Shown here: piece after piece, positions 17,017 to 26,996 of the stretch | Numbering within the stretch: the first letter of the stretch is position 1 | Layout: each line of letters begins with the position of its first letter | DNA from: Micromonospora sp. AMSO31t | GTDB lineage: Bacteria > Actinomycetota > Actinomycetes > Mycobacteriales > Micromonosporaceae | Length of the DNA stretch: 42,222 nucleotides | Direction of reading: 5' to 3' | NCBI RefSeq assembly: GCF_008868175.1 | Contig: NZ_WBKT01000041.1 | Coordinates: forward strand, 1-42,222 | Notes under the pieces: generated by a model | What the model was told of the DNA's origin: nothing | Seen by the model: the letters and a program-made list of their open reading frames with translations, nothing else | Databases searched by the model: none | Program-made: the position numbers and the translations under genes

Positions 17017-17970
17017 TCAGTTCGCTCCAGGGGTGTCGGGGGTGTGCGGCTCGGCCATCGCCACGGCGATCTTGCGGGGGCCGGTGAACGGCTCCCGGCC
17101 GTGCGCGGCGGTCATGTTGTCCACCACCAGCACGTCGTCGCGCTGGTAGTCGAAGCGGACCGTGGCCGCCCGGTAGGCGGCGCGCAGGTGGTCCATGACG
17201 TCGGCGGGGATCTCGCCGCCGTCGCCGTAGTAGGTGTTCGACGGCAGCCCGTCGGCGCCGAACATGGCCAGCAGCCCCTCCTGGTAGTCCTTCGGGAGGG
17301 TGCTCACGTGGAAGAAGGTGGCGTGGTTGAACCAGCGCGGGGTGTCCGAGCCGGGCCGGTGGTGCACCACGTCCCGCACCGCCCGGGTGCGCAGACCATC
17401 CGTGCCGACCCACTCCACGGTGATCCCGTTGGCCGCCGCGTACGCCTCGACCTCGGACCGGTTCTCGGTGTTGAACACCTCCTGCCAGCGGGTGCCGAAG
17501 TCGCCGTGGAAGTTGCGCACCAGCATCCAGCGCCGCCGGACGAACTCCTCGCGGACCTCGGGGTCGATCAGGTCGTGGACCCGGCGGACGTCGGCGAGCG
17601 GGGTGGCACCCCGCGTCTCCGGCGCGGTGATGCAGTAGAAGAACAGGGTCAGCGGCCAACGCGCCTGGTACGAGTTCTCGTTGTGCAGAAAGATCTCCTC
17701 GTCCGGCGGGTAGTCGGTCGAGGTGTACACCCGGCCCTTGATGGAGTGCCGGGGCGAGGAACGCTCGGTGTAGGTCAGCGGCTCGCCGGACAGGGCGCGG
17801 ACCACCCCGTCGAAGCCGTCCACCCCGCCGACGTCGAAGCCGCGGAACAGCAGCCCGCCGTGCTCGACGAGGGTGGCCCGCAGCTCGGCGCGGCGGGCCG
17901 CGATCAGGTCGGTCAGGGCCCGGCCGTCGTTCTCGACGACCACCGGCAGCGTGGCGATCGTGTCGCTCAT
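17017..17970 (-). CDS. TauD/TfdA (SyrP-like) Fe(II)/2-oxoglutarate dioxygenase
   Basis: This 317-residue protein starts at ATG 17970 behind AAGGAG. The facial triad is H96-x-E98 (FLHNENSYQ) with H290 (AAHGREPF), and R299 is placed to bind 2-oxoglutarate. The segment YTERSSPRHSIKGRVYTSTD resembles SyrP-type hydroxylases that act on carrier-bound Asp. Lying next to MbtH and an Asn-activating module, it most likely beta-hydroxylates Asn, tethered or free. Sequence does not fix stereochemistry or substrate. It uses HxE, not HxD, as in AsnO and clavaminate synthase. It starts 26 bp after the PKS stop. Confidence 0.88.
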   Translation of the reverse strand: MSDTIATLPVVVENDGRALTDLIAARRAELRATLVEHGGLLFRGFDVGGVDGFDGVVRALSGEPLTYTERSSPRHSIKGRVYTSTDYPPDEEIFLHNENSYQARWPLTLFFYCITAPETRGATPLADVRRVHDLIDPEVREEFVRRRWMLVRNFHGDFGTRWQEVFNTENRSEVEAYAAANGITVEWVGTDGLRTRAVRDVVHHRPGSDTPRWFNHATFFHVSTLPKDYQEGLLAMFGADGLPSNTYYGDGGEIPADVMDHLRAAYRAATVRFDYQRDDVLVVDNMTAAHGREPFTGPRKIAVAMAEPHTPDTPGAN

Positions 17971-17996
17971 GATGCGGTGTCTCCTTGTTCTCGTGG

Positions 17997-20900
17997 TCAG
18001 GCGCGGGGCAGCCGCGGGATGGCCGGGATCGCCGCCGGCGCGGCCGGGTCGTCGGCGGGCTGGTTGGCCCGCAGCTCCTCGATCCGGGCGGCCAGCCCGG
18101 CGACCGTGGGGGTCTCGAAGAGGCTGCGCATGGGCAGCCGGACGCCGGTGGCCTTGCGCATCGCGGCGATCAACTGCACCGCGACCAGCGAATTGCCGCC
18201 GAGGGCGAAGAAGTCGTCGTCCACGCCGACGTCGGTCACGCCGAGGCCGTCCCGCCACACCTGGGCGATGGTCTTCTCCAACTCGGTGGACGGGGCAGCC
18301 GAGCCGCCGCCCGTGCCGCTCGCCGCGGTGGCCGGGGCATCGGTCTCCGCCTCCAGGCTGTCCGTGGTCACCCGGGCCGAGCGCCGCCGGATGTCGGCGA
18401 CGGTGCGGGTGGTGATGACCACCTGCGCGCCCAGGCCGGCCGTGAGACTGCGGCGGAACGCCTCGGCCCCGTCGACCGGCCGGATGTCCTCGGTGACCGG
18501 CGCCGGCGCGGCCCCGGCGGCGGCCGGGGCGTCGGCGAGGCCACCGGTCACCGCGCCCTGGTCCACCTTGCGCAGCACGAAGTCGCTGATCGCGACCAGT
18601 TCCCGGCCCTCGGTGTCGCGCAGCGACAGGTCGGCGGCCACCACCTCCTCGGTGGCGCTGGGCCGGTGCCGCAGGTGACTGTGGAAGGTCGCCGGCAGCG
18701 TCCCGCGCACCACGATCCGGCCGTACGACAGCGGCAGGTAGGTGCCGGAGCCCTGGCCGCGGCCGAACGCCGTCGCCACGTCCAGCAGCGCCGGGTGCAG
18801 GCCCCAGGAGGGCAGGTCGCCCAGCGCCGCGGCGGGCGCCTCGACCCGGGCCAGCTCCTCCCCCTCGGCCAGGTGGTGCTCGGCCAGCGCGGCCCAGCGG
18901 GGGCCGAAGGTGAGCATGCTGGTGCGGCCCCGGCCGAACGAGGCGTCGTCGTCGACCCGGCGGCCGGCGACGGCGGGCGTGCCGGCCGGCGGGGCGGGCT
19001 CGGTGGTCCAGCCGGCGGCGCCCCGCACGTGGGTGCGGAGCTGACCGGCGGCCAGGCTCGCCACGGTGAAGTCGACACCGTCCTCGGCCGGGGTCAGCTC
19101 CACCCGGTACTGGGCGACCGTGCCGTCCGGCACCGAGAACGGCTCCAGGAAGACCACGTCCCGCAGTTCGACGGCGGCGTCCGGCGCCGGGGCGGGCAGC
19201 GCGGCGGTCACCGCGGCCCGCACCGACTCCAGGTGGGCCGTGCCCGGCACCACGGGCACCCCGCCGATCCGGTGCTCGTCCAGCAGCCAGTGGGTGCCGG
19301 CGGAGACCAGGCCGTGCAGGACGGTGCCGTCCGGTCCGGTCACCCTGGTGGCGAGCACCGGGTGGTCCACCGGCGCGGTGACGGAGTCCCGCCCGGCGGC
19401 CCGGAAGGCGGCCGGGGCGTTCGTCTCCACGGCCATGCCGACCTCGGCCCAGCCGCCCCAGTTCTGCGAGACCACGGGGGCGCGGAAGCCGGCGCCGGCG
19501 CGCGCCCACGCGTCCAGGAAGGCGTTCGCCGCGCAGTAGTCGACCTGGCCGAAGCCGCCGATCACCGCGGTGATCGAGGAGCAGAGCGCCACGAAGTCCA
19601 GCGGCAGGTCGCCGAAGACCCGGGCCAGGGCGAGGGTGCCGGCGAGCTTCGGGGCGAGCACCCGCTCCGCCTCCGCCCGGTCCTTGACCTCGGCCATGCC
19701 GCCGCCGGGCAGGCCGGCGGCGTGCACGATGCCGTCGAGGCCGCCGAACCGGGAGACCGCCGCGTCGCGTACGCGGGCCAGGTCGTCCGGGTCGGTGACG
19801 TCGGCCGCGAGCACCAGCACCTCGGCCCCGGCCGCCTCCATCCGGCGGATCGCCGCGATGGCCCGGCCGGCCCGGTCGGCCCCGCCGTGCACCGCCAGGT
19901 GCTCGTCCCACCGGTCCCGCTCGGGCAGGCCGGAGCGGGCCAGCAGCACCAGCTTGGCGTGGGCCCGGCGGGCGAAGTCCTCGGCCAGGGTCACGCCGAT
20001 GCCGCCGAGACCGCCGGTGATCAGGTAGCGGCCGGCCTCGCGCAGCACGCCCGGCGCGTCCTCGGCGTCCACGGTGACCTGCTCGTAGCCGGCCACCCAG
20101 CGCCGGTCGCGGCGCAGCGCCACCTCCGGGTGCTCCGGGTCGGCAGGGCCGCGCAGCTCGGCCGCGAGCGCGGCGACCCCCCGCGCGGCGGTGTCCGCGT
20201 CGACCAGCCGGACGGTGAGCCCGGGCAGCTCGACCGGGAGCACCCGGGCCAGGCCCGCGAGGGTGGCGTACTCGGGCCGGACCAGGTCGTCGCCGCGCAC
20301 GTCGCCGATGCCGGCGGTGACCAGGTCGAGGCGGATGCCCTCCTCGTCGGCGGTCAGCCCGGCGCCGGCGAGGGCCTGCACCAGGTGCAGGGCGCTGAAG
20401 AAGCCCCGGTCCTGGGCGGCCCAGGCGGCGGCGATGTCGGTCCCGGCCGGCTCGCCGTCCAGGGCGTACGCGTGCACGATCCGGCGGGGCAGGTCGGCGC
20501 CGAGCGCCGCGACCAGCGCCTCGTGGTCCTCGCGGACGCCGGGGCGCAGCCGGAAGCCGGTGGCGGTGGCGGCGAAGGCGTCGCCGGCGCGTACCTCGAC
20601 GGGGTCGTCGCCGGCGGCGCGCAGCGCGGCGACGAGCGCCTCCCCGCGCGGGCCGTCGGCCAGCACGAGGCACCGGCCCAGCGGGACGACGGTCCGCGCC
20701 GGGGCGGCCTGCCGCCACACCGGCACCGCGAACCACTCCGGCAGCGGCCGGGGCCCGGTCTCGACCGGCGCGGCGGCCTGCTCCACCGGATCCGGGTCGA
20801 CCCAGTAGCGGCGCCGCTCGAACGGGTAGGTGGGCAGCGGCACCCGCCGCGCGTCGGGGTCGACGGCCAGGCTCACCGGCACCCCGACGCACCAGAGCGC

Positions 20901-23456
20901 GCCGGCGGTCCCGAGCAGGGTGGCCAGGTCACCGGTCGGCTCACCCGGCCCGGGCAGGCTGCCCAGCGGGGTCAGCTTCCGCTGCGCCTCGGACGCCTTG
21001 GCGACCTGCATCCGGGCCAGGTTGGCGAGCTGCCGGCCCGGACCGCACTCGACCAGCGCCCAGGTGCCCTCGGCCAGCAGCGTGGCGACGCAGTCGCCGA
21101 AGCGGACGGGCCGACGCAGGTGCGCGGCCCAGTACGCGGGGTCCGTGGCCTGCACCTCGGTGATCCAGGTGCCGGTCACGTTGGACAGGAACGGCACGGC
21201 CGGCGGGCGCAGCGGCACGCTCGCCATGAGCGCGGTGAACTCGTCGAGGATCGGGTCCATCATCGGCGAGTGGAAGGCGTGCGAGGTGCGCAGCACCTTG
21301 GACTTGCTCCTGCCGCCCAGGCTCGCGGCGAACTCCTCGACCAGCGCGGTCTCGCCGGCCACCACGCACGTGCCCGGACCGTTGACGGTGGCCACCGACA
21401 GTCCCTCGGGAAGCCGGTCGGCGACCGCCGACTCGTCCAGCGTCACGGCGAGCATCGAGCCGGCCGGCAGCGAGTGCATGAGCCGGCCCCGGGCCGCGAC
21501 CACCCGCAGGGCGTCGGGGAGGGTGAGCACGCCGGCCACGGTGGCGGCGACGTACTCGCCGATGGAGTGGCCGAGCATCGCGGCCGGGGCGATCCCGGCC
21601 CGCCGCCACGCGGTGGCGAGGGCGTACTCGACGGTGAACAGGGCGGGCTGCGTGTAGCGGGTCTCGGTGAGCTTGTCCCCCGCCTCCGGGTCGCGGCCGA
21701 GGATCAGGTCCCGGATGTCCAGGCCCAGCTCGGGGCGGAGCAGCTCGGCGCACTCGTCCACGGTGGCCGCGAACGACGGGTCCTCGGCGTACAGCTCGGC
21801 GCCCATGCCGGCGTACTGGGAACCCTGGCCGCTGAACAGGAGGGCCACCCGCGGGGCGGGACCGTCGAGGGCGCCGCGATGCGCCTTCCGCTTGTCCCGC
21901 AGGGCGGCCGCCGCGGACGGCAGGTCGCTGGCGACCACGGCGGCGCGGTGCGCGTACGGCTGGCGGCCGACCCGCAGGGTGTGCGCGACGTCGGCGAGCA
22001 GCTCGGGACCCCCCGCCGTGCCGTTCTCCAGGTGGTCGGCGAGCTTCTTGACCGCGGTGTCCAGCGCGGTCGGGGTCTTCGCCGAAACCTGGAGCAGGTG
22101 CGCGGGGCGGACCCGCCGCTCGGTCCGGTACGCGGCCGGCGCCTCCTCCAGCACCACGTGCGCGTTGGTGCCGCCGATGCCGAACGAGCTGACCCCGGCG
22201 CGCCGCGGCCCGCCGTCGGTGTCCCACTTGGTCAGCGTGTTCGCCACGTAGAACGGGGTGTCGGCGAAGTCGATGCCCGGGTTCGGGTTCTCGTAGTTGA
22301 TGGTCGGCGGGATGAGGCCGTGCTCCATGGCCAGCACCGTCTTGATCACGCTGACGATGCCGGACGGCTGGCTGAGGTGGCCGATGTTGGACTTCACCGA
22401 GCCGATGCCGCACCAGCCCCGGTCGTCGGTGTCCTTGGTGTACACCGCCGAGAGGGCGGCGATCTCGATCGGGTCGCCGAGCGCCGTGCCGGTGCCGTGC
22501 GCCTCGACGTAGCTGATGGTGCGCGGGTCGATGCCGGCCAGGCCGACCGCCTGGGCGACGGCCTCCATCTGGCCGTCGATGCTGGGGGCGGTGAAGCCGA
22601 CCTTGCCGGCCCCGTCGTTGTTGATGGCGTTGCCCAGCACCACGGCGCGGATGGTGTCGCCGTCGGCGATCGCGTCGGAGAGGCGCTTGAGCAGGGTGAC
22701 CCCCACGCCGCTGCCCCAGACCGTGCCGTTGGCTGCCGCGTCGAACGGGCGGCAGCGGCCGTCCGGGGAGGTGAAGCCGTCCATGCCGAGGTAGCCGATG
22801 TGCGGCAGCTCGATGTTGACCCCGCCGGCCAGGGCCATGTCGCACTCGCCGTTGCGCAGCGCCTCGCAGGCCAGGTGGAACGCGACCAGCGAGGTGGAAC
22901 AGGCGGTGTGCACGGTGAGGCTGGGCCCGCGCAGGTCGAGGCGGTAGGAGACGTTGGTGGCCACGTAGTTCGGCGAGTTGCCGGTGGCGAGGGAGACCGC
23001 GCCGTGCGGGCTGCCGCCGACTCGCTTGTTGCGCAGCACGTTGCGGTGCAGGTAGGTGTTGCCGCCGGTGCCGGCGTAGACGCCGACCGCGCCGTCGTAG
23101 CGGGCCGGGTCGTAGCCGCCGTCCTGCAACGCGGTGTAGCAGGTCTCCAGGAACAGGCGGTGCTGCGGGTCGGTGATCTCGGCCTCGCGGGCGGTCATCC
23201 CGAACAGGCCGGCGTCGAACTCGTCGTAGCCGTCGACCAGCGGGGCGCGGTTCACCCAGCCGGGGTCGTCGACCTCCTCGGGGGTGGCGCCGCGGGCGAT
23301 CTGCTCCTCGCGGGTCAGCTCGGTCACCGACTCGACGCCGTCGACCAGGTTGCGCCAGAACTCGTCGACGTCGCCCGCGCCGGGTAGGCGGGCGGCGAGC
23401 CCGACGATCGCGATCGGTTCGATGCCGTCGTCGGTGGTGGGAATGTCGTTCTGCAT
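17997..23456 (-). CDS. Type I PKS module KS-AT-KR-DH-ACP
   Basis: This 1819-residue protein starts at ATG 23456 behind AAGGAAA. KS (about 12-440): C186 in HTACSTS, H320 in EAHGTGT, H360 in NIGH. AT (about 535-840): S631 in GHSIG; HAFH (726-729) predicts malonyl-CoA. KR (about 905-1340): TGGLGGIG at 1147-1154 with K1270, S1294, Y1307 and N1311. DH (about 1370-1630): H1395 in HRIGGVPVVP and D1559 in HPALLD. ACP (about 1720-1795): S1756 in LGGNSL. All sites look intact, so the expected step adds C2 and reduces it to an alpha,beta-alkene. DH follows KR, the reverse of the usual DH-KR order, and a poorly conserved 80-residue linker precedes the ACP. The ACP motif looks PCP-like. Confidence 0.93.
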   Translation of the reverse strand: MQNDIPTTDDGIEPIAIVGLAARLPGAGDVDEFWRNLVDGVESVTELTREEQIARGATPEEVDDPGWVNRAPLVDGYDEFDAGLFGMTAREAEITDPQHRLFLETCYTALQDGGYDPARYDGAVGVYAGTGGNTYLHRNVLRNKRVGGSPHGAVSLATGNSPNYVATNVSYRLDLRGPSLTVHTACSTSLVAFHLACEALRNGECDMALAGGVNIELPHIGYLGMDGFTSPDGRCRPFDAAANGTVWGSGVGVTLLKRLSDAIADGDTIRAVVLGNAINNDGAGKVGFTAPSIDGQMEAVAQAVGLAGIDPRTISYVEAHGTGTALGDPIEIAALSAVYTKDTDDRGWCGIGSVKSNIGHLSQPSGIVSVIKTVLAMEHGLIPPTINYENPNPGIDFADTPFYVANTLTKWDTDGGPRRAGVSSFGIGGTNAHVVLEEAPAAYRTERRVRPAHLLQVSAKTPTALDTAVKKLADHLENGTAGGPELLADVAHTLRVGRQPYAHRAAVVASDLPSAAAALRDKRKAHRGALDGPAPRVALLFSGQGSQYAGMGAELYAEDPSFAATVDECAELLRPELGLDIRDLILGRDPEAGDKLTETRYTQPALFTVEYALATAWRRAGIAPAAMLGHSIGEYVAATVAGVLTLPDALRVVAARGRLMHSLPAGSMLAVTLDESAVADRLPEGLSVATVNGPGTCVVAGETALVEEFAASLGGRSKSKVLRTSHAFHSPMMDPILDEFTALMASVPLRPPAVPFLSNVTGTWITEVQATDPAYWAAHLRRPVRFGDCVATLLAEGTWALVECGPGRQLANLARMQVAKASEAQRKLTPLGSLPGPGEPTGDLATLLGTAGALWCVGVPVSLAVDPDARRVPLPTYPFERRRYWVDPDPVEQAAAPVETGPRPLPEWFAVPVWRQAAPARTVVPLGRCLVLADGPRGEALVAALRAAGDDPVEVRAGDAFAATATGFRLRPGVREDHEALVAALGADLPRRIVHAYALDGEPAGTDIAAAWAAQDRGFFSALHLVQALAGAGLTADEEGIRLDLVTAGIGDVRGDDLVRPEYATLAGLARVLPVELPGLTVRLVDADTAARGVAALAAELRGPADPEHPEVALRRDRRWVAGYEQVTVDAEDAPGVLREAGRYLITGGLGGIGVTLAEDFARRAHAKLVLLARSGLPERDRWDEHLAVHGGADRAGRAIAAIRRMEAAGAEVLVLAADVTDPDDLARVRDAAVSRFGGLDGIVHAAGLPGGGMAEVKDRAEAERVLAPKLAGTLALARVFGDLPLDFVALCSSITAVIGGFGQVDYCAANAFLDAWARAGAGFRAPVVSQNWGGWAEVGMAVETNAPAAFRAAGRDSVTAPVDHPVLATRVTGPDGTVLHGLVSAGTHWLLDEHRIGGVPVVPGTAHLESVRAAVTAALPAPAPDAAVELRDVVFLEPFSVPDGTVAQYRVELTPAEDGVDFTVASLAAGQLRTHVRGAAGWTTEPAPPAGTPAVAGRRVDDDASFGRGRTSMLTFGPRWAALAEHHLAEGEELARVEAPAAALGDLPSWGLHPALLDVATAFGRGQGSGTYLPLSYGRIVVRGTLPATFHSHLRHRPSATEEVVAADLSLRDTEGRELVAISDFVLRKVDQGAVTGGLADAPAAAGAAPAPVTEDIRPVDGAEAFRRSLTAGLGAQVVITTRTVADIRRRSARVTTDSLEAETDAPATAASGTGGGSAAPSTELEKTIAQVWRDGLGVTDVGVDDDFFALGGNSLVAVQLIAAMRKATGVRLPMRSLFETPTVAGLAARIEELRANQPADDPAAPAAIPAIPRLPRA

Positions 23457-23495
23457 CGGGGTTTCCTTAGCTCACGCGGTACGTCGGGGAGGGCG

Positions 23496-26400
23496 TCACG
23501 GCTGGTTCGGTCGTCGGGGTGGGGTACGGCGGGCGCGACCGCGCCGGGCGGCGGCCCGCATCGCGGCCCGCGCGAGTTCCGGTCGGTCGGCGGCACCGTC
23601 GAGGCTGGCGGCGAGGGCCCGCACGGTCGGGTGGCGGAACAGGTCGAGCATGGTGAGGGAGCGGCCGGTGGCCTCGGTGAGCCGGGCGTGCACCGCGGCG
23701 AGGGCCATCGAGTGGCCGCCGATGTCGAAGAAGTTGTCGGCGACGCCGACGCGGTCCCGGCCGAGCACGTCCCGCCAGATGCCGGCGATCAGCTCCTCGG
23801 TGGCGGTGAGCGCGTCCGGCCCGGTGGGCAGCGGGGCCCGGGCCGGCTCGGCGGACGCCACGGTCATGGCACCGAGCGCCGGCACCCGTACGGCCGGCCG
23901 GGGCAGGTCGGTGGCGACCCGGTCGGCGGGCGCGTCCGGGTCGGCCGCGAGGGCGCCGACCAGGGCGGCCAGGTCGGCCAGGAGCGCCTCGATCCGGTCG
24001 GCGTCGAACAGGTCGGGGTTGTGCACCACCTCGACGCCGGCCCGGCCGTCGCGTTCCACCACGTAGACGGTGATGTCGAACGGCGAGCCGGGCTTCGGCA
24101 CCGGCACCGGCTCGACCGCCAGGCCGGTCAGCGCGAGCCGGGGCGGCACGAAGTTGAGCACGTTGAACAGCACCTGCACGAGCGGGGCGCGGGCGGTGTC
24201 CCGGCCGACGCCGAGGGCCTCGACGATCCGTTCCAGCGGCGCGCCGGGATGTTCGGTGACCGCGTGCAGCTCGGCGGCGCACCGGTCGACCAGCCCCGCG
24301 AAAGTCGCCCCGCCGGTGCGGACCCGCACCGGCACGGTGTCGATGAAGAAGCCGATGACGTCGTCGAAGGCGGCCAGCCGCCGGTCGGCGACGATCGCGC
24401 CGAGCACGTGGTCGTCGCCGCCGGTGAGCCGGCGCAGCAGCTCGCCGAAGCCGGCCAGCAGCACGGCCGCCACGGTGGTGCCGCGCCGGGCGGCCAGGTC
24501 GCGCACCGCCCGGTCGGCCGCCTCCGTGAGCCGCACCGCGGCCTCCACGCCGGCGTAGGTCTGCACGGCCGGGCGGGGCCGGTCGCGGGGCAGGTCCAGC
24601 ACGGTCGGGGCGCCGGCCAGGTGGTCGGTCCACCAGGCCAGGTCGGCCGCGCCCCGGCGGAGGTCGCGCTCCGCCCGCCAGACCGCGTAGTCGGCGTACG
24701 TGGCGGGCAGCTCCGGCCGGGCCGGCGGCGCACCGGCGACCGCCCGGGCGTACGCGCCGGCCAGCTCGTCGTAGAGCAGCGCCTCGGACCAGCCGTCGAA
24801 GACCGCGTGGTGCACGGTGATCGCGAGCACGTGGGTGTCGGCGTCGAGCCGGTAGACGGTCACCTGCCAGGGCGGCCCGGTGGCCAGGTCGAACGAGTGC
24901 CCGGCCCCGGCCGCGAGCATGGTGGCCAGCTCCGCCTCGGCGTCGGCGGCGCCGGTCAGGTCGACCACCGGCACGGCCACGTCGGTCGGTTCCTCGCGGA
25001 CCGCGTACGGCACCCCGCCGGTCTGCGGGATCCGCCAGCGCAGCACGTCGTGCCGCTCGGCCACGGCGCGCAGCGCGGCGCCGAGCGCGGCGGGGTCCAG
25101 CGGCCCGCGCAGCCGGTGCGCCACGGCGATGTTGTAGGGCGCGCTGGACGGGGCGAGCTGGTCCATGAACCAGAGCCGCCGCTGCGGCGGGGACAGCGTG
25201 GGCGGGTTGCCGGTGGTCAGGCCGTCGCCGTCGGCGGGCGCGGCGGCCCGCACCCGGTCGACCAGCGCGCCGAAGGTGCGGTCGGTGAACAGCACCCGGG
25301 TGTCGACCCGCCGGCCCAGCTCGGCGCGGAGGGCGGCGACCAGCCGCATGGCGGCGATGGAGTTGCCGCCGGCCGCCAGGAAGTCGCTGTCCGGCTCCGG
25401 GTTCGCGCCGAGCAGCCGGATCCAGAGCCGCCGGACCGCCGCCTCCACCGGGTCACGGCCGCCGGCCCCCTCGGCCACCTCCGGAGCCGCCGCGGCGAGC
25501 GCGCGCAGCGCCGGCCGGTCCAGCTTGCCGCTTGTCAGGCTGACCGGCAGCGCGGCCAGCCGCACCGTCCGGGCCGGCAGCATCGCGGTGGTCAGCCGGG
25601 GCCCGGCGTACGCCCGCAGCGCCTCGTCGCCGGGCGCGTCGGCGGGGGTGAGGAAGGCGACCAGCTCGGTGCCGGCCGGGCCGGGCACGGCCTCCACGGC
25701 CACCCCGTCGACGCCGGGGTGGCCGGCCAGCACGGCCTCGACCTCGCCCAGCTCGATCCGCTGGCCGCGCACCTTGACCTGCCGGTCGGCCCGGCCGAGG
25801 TAGACGATCCGGCCGTCCGGCGCCTGCCGGACCAGGTCGCCGGTGCGGTAGAGCCGCTCCCCCGGCCGGTCGCCGAACGGGTCGGGGACGAACCGCTCGG
25901 CGGTCAGCGCGGGCCGGTTGAGGTAGCCGTCGGCCAGGCCGGGGCCGCCGATCAGCAGCTCGCCGGTCTCCCCCGGCGGCACCGGCCGCAGGTCGGCGTC
26001 CACGACGTACGCCCGGTGGTTGGGCAGGGGCCCGCCGATGGGCACCGGGTCGGTGTCGGCGGCGGTGAGGTCACCGCTGACCGCCAGCACGGTGGTCTCG
26101 GTGGGGCCGTAGCCGTTGAGGAACCGCCGGCCGGGCGCCCAGCGGACGACCAGCTCGGCCGGGACCGCCTCGCCGCCGCAGAGCAGCACCCGCCAGGAGG
26201 GCAGCTCCGCCGGGTCGAGCAGGGCGAGCACGGTCGGGGTGATGAAGCCCCAGGTCACCTCGTGCGCGGCGACGAACCGGGCGAGCCGGACCGGGTCGGC
26301 CCGGTCGTCGGCGCCGAGCAGTTGCACCGCGCCGCCGAGCAGCAGCGGCACGAACAGGTCCATGGTGGCCGCGTCGAAGCCGAGCGAGGCGATGCCGAGG

Positions 26401-26996
26401 CTGCGTACCGAGGCGTCGGCGCCGGTCAGCGCGGCGACCCCGGTGACGAACTCGACGGCGTTGCGGTGGGTGGTGAGCACCCCCTTGGGCCGGCCGGTGG
26501 AGCCGGAGGTGAACAGCACGTACGCCGGGTCGCCGGGACGCGCCGGGCAGGGGACGAGCGGTGCCGGGCCGGGCAGCCCGACCGCCTCGACGCCGGGTTC
26601 GTCGCCGAACTCGGCCGCCGCGGCGTCGCCGACGACCACCCGGATCCCGGCGTCCCGGGCGATCTCGCGCAGCCGCTCGCGGGGGCCGCCCGGCTCCAGC
26701 GGCACGTACGCGGCGCCGGCCAGCAGCGCACCGACCACGGTGACCACCAGGTCGGGGGTACGCGCCCCGCAGACCCCGACCCGGTCGCCGGGAACGGTGC
26801 CGCGCTCGCGCAGGGCGGCGGCCACCCCGGCGGCCCGGTCGACGAGCTGCCGGTAGGTCAGCCGGGTGTCCCACTGGCGTACCGCCACCGCGTCGGGGGT
26901 GCGGACGGCCTGCGCGGTGATCAGATCGGCCAGGGTGGCGTCCGGCCAGGGCAGGTCCGCCCCGTACGCGGCGCTGACGGTCAGGATGTCGGTCAC
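23496..26996 (-). CDS. NRPS A-PCP-C-PCP
   Basis: This 1166-residue protein starts at GTG 26996, overlapping the LanB-like stop (GTGA). Domains: A (about 20-500; [14 protein letters not shown]), PCP1 (S546 in AAGGNSI), C (about 600-1030; HHAVFDG, H729, H730, D734), PCP2 (S1096 in DIGGHSM). The A pocket reads D208 A209 M212 F251 L272 G274 G295 V303 L304 K491 (DAMFLGGVLK). D208 points to an alpha-amino acid and the rest to a small or hydrophobic side chain; I cannot name it. PCP2 has no A domain in cis, so it must be loaded in trans or receive a chain from elsewhere. The C-terminus is Arg/Pro-rich (RRGRARRTPPRRPNQP) and possibly a docking tail. Confidence 0.9.
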   Translation of the reverse strand: MTDILTVSAAYGADLPWPDATLADLITAQAVRTPDAVAVRQWDTRLTYRQLVDRAAGVAAALRERGTVPGDRVGVCGARTPDLVVTVVGALLAGAAYVPLEPGGPRERLREIARDAGIRVVVGDAAAAEFGDEPGVEAVGLPGPAPLVPCPARPGDPAYVLFTSGSTGRPKGVLTTHRNAVEFVTGVAALTGADASVRSLGIASLGFDAATMDLFVPLLLGGAVQLLGADDRADPVRLARFVAAHEVTWGFITPTVLALLDPAELPSWRVLLCGGEAVPAELVVRWAPGRRFLNGYGPTETTVLAVSGDLTAADTDPVPIGGPLPNHRAYVVDADLRPVPPGETGELLIGGPGLADGYLNRPALTAERFVPDPFGDRPGERLYRTGDLVRQAPDGRIVYLGRADRQVKVRGQRIELGEVEAVLAGHPGVDGVAVEAVPGPAGTELVAFLTPADAPGDEALRAYAGPRLTTAMLPARTVRLAALPVSLTSGKLDRPALRALAAAAPEVAEGAGGRDPVEAAVRRLWIRLLGANPEPDSDFLAAGGNSIAAMRLVAALRAELGRRVDTRVLFTDRTFGALVDRVRAAAPADGDGLTTGNPPTLSPPQRRLWFMDQLAPSSAPYNIAVAHRLRGPLDPAALGAALRAVAERHDVLRWRIPQTGGVPYAVREEPTDVAVPVVDLTGAADAEAELATMLAAGAGHSFDLATGPPWQVTVYRLDADTHVLAITVHHAVFDGWSEALLYDELAGAYARAVAGAPPARPELPATYADYAVWRAERDLRRGAADLAWWTDHLAGAPTVLDLPRDRPRPAVQTYAGVEAAVRLTEAADRAVRDLAARRGTTVAAVLLAGFGELLRRLTGGDDHVLGAIVADRRLAAFDDVIGFFIDTVPVRVRTGGATFAGLVDRCAAELHAVTEHPGAPLERIVEALGVGRDTARAPLVQVLFNVLNFVPPRLALTGLAVEPVPVPKPGSPFDITVYVVERDGRAGVEVVHNPDLFDADRIEALLADLAALVGALAADPDAPADRVATDLPRPAVRVPALGAMTVASAEPARAPLPTGPDALTATEELIAGIWRDVLGRDRVGVADNFFDIGGHSMALAAVHARLTEATGRSLTMLDLFRHPTVRALAASLDGAADRPELARAAMRAAARRGRARRTPPRRPNQP

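Noticed and set aside
13711..23456. A rakicidin/BE-43547-like pathway (Micromonospora; aminopentadienoate, hydroxy-Asn)
   Set aside because: The Asn module and hydroxylase fit, but here Ser is the final residue before the TE and is not extended by a PKS. There is no sarcosine N-methyltransferase domain and no fatty-acyl PKS.
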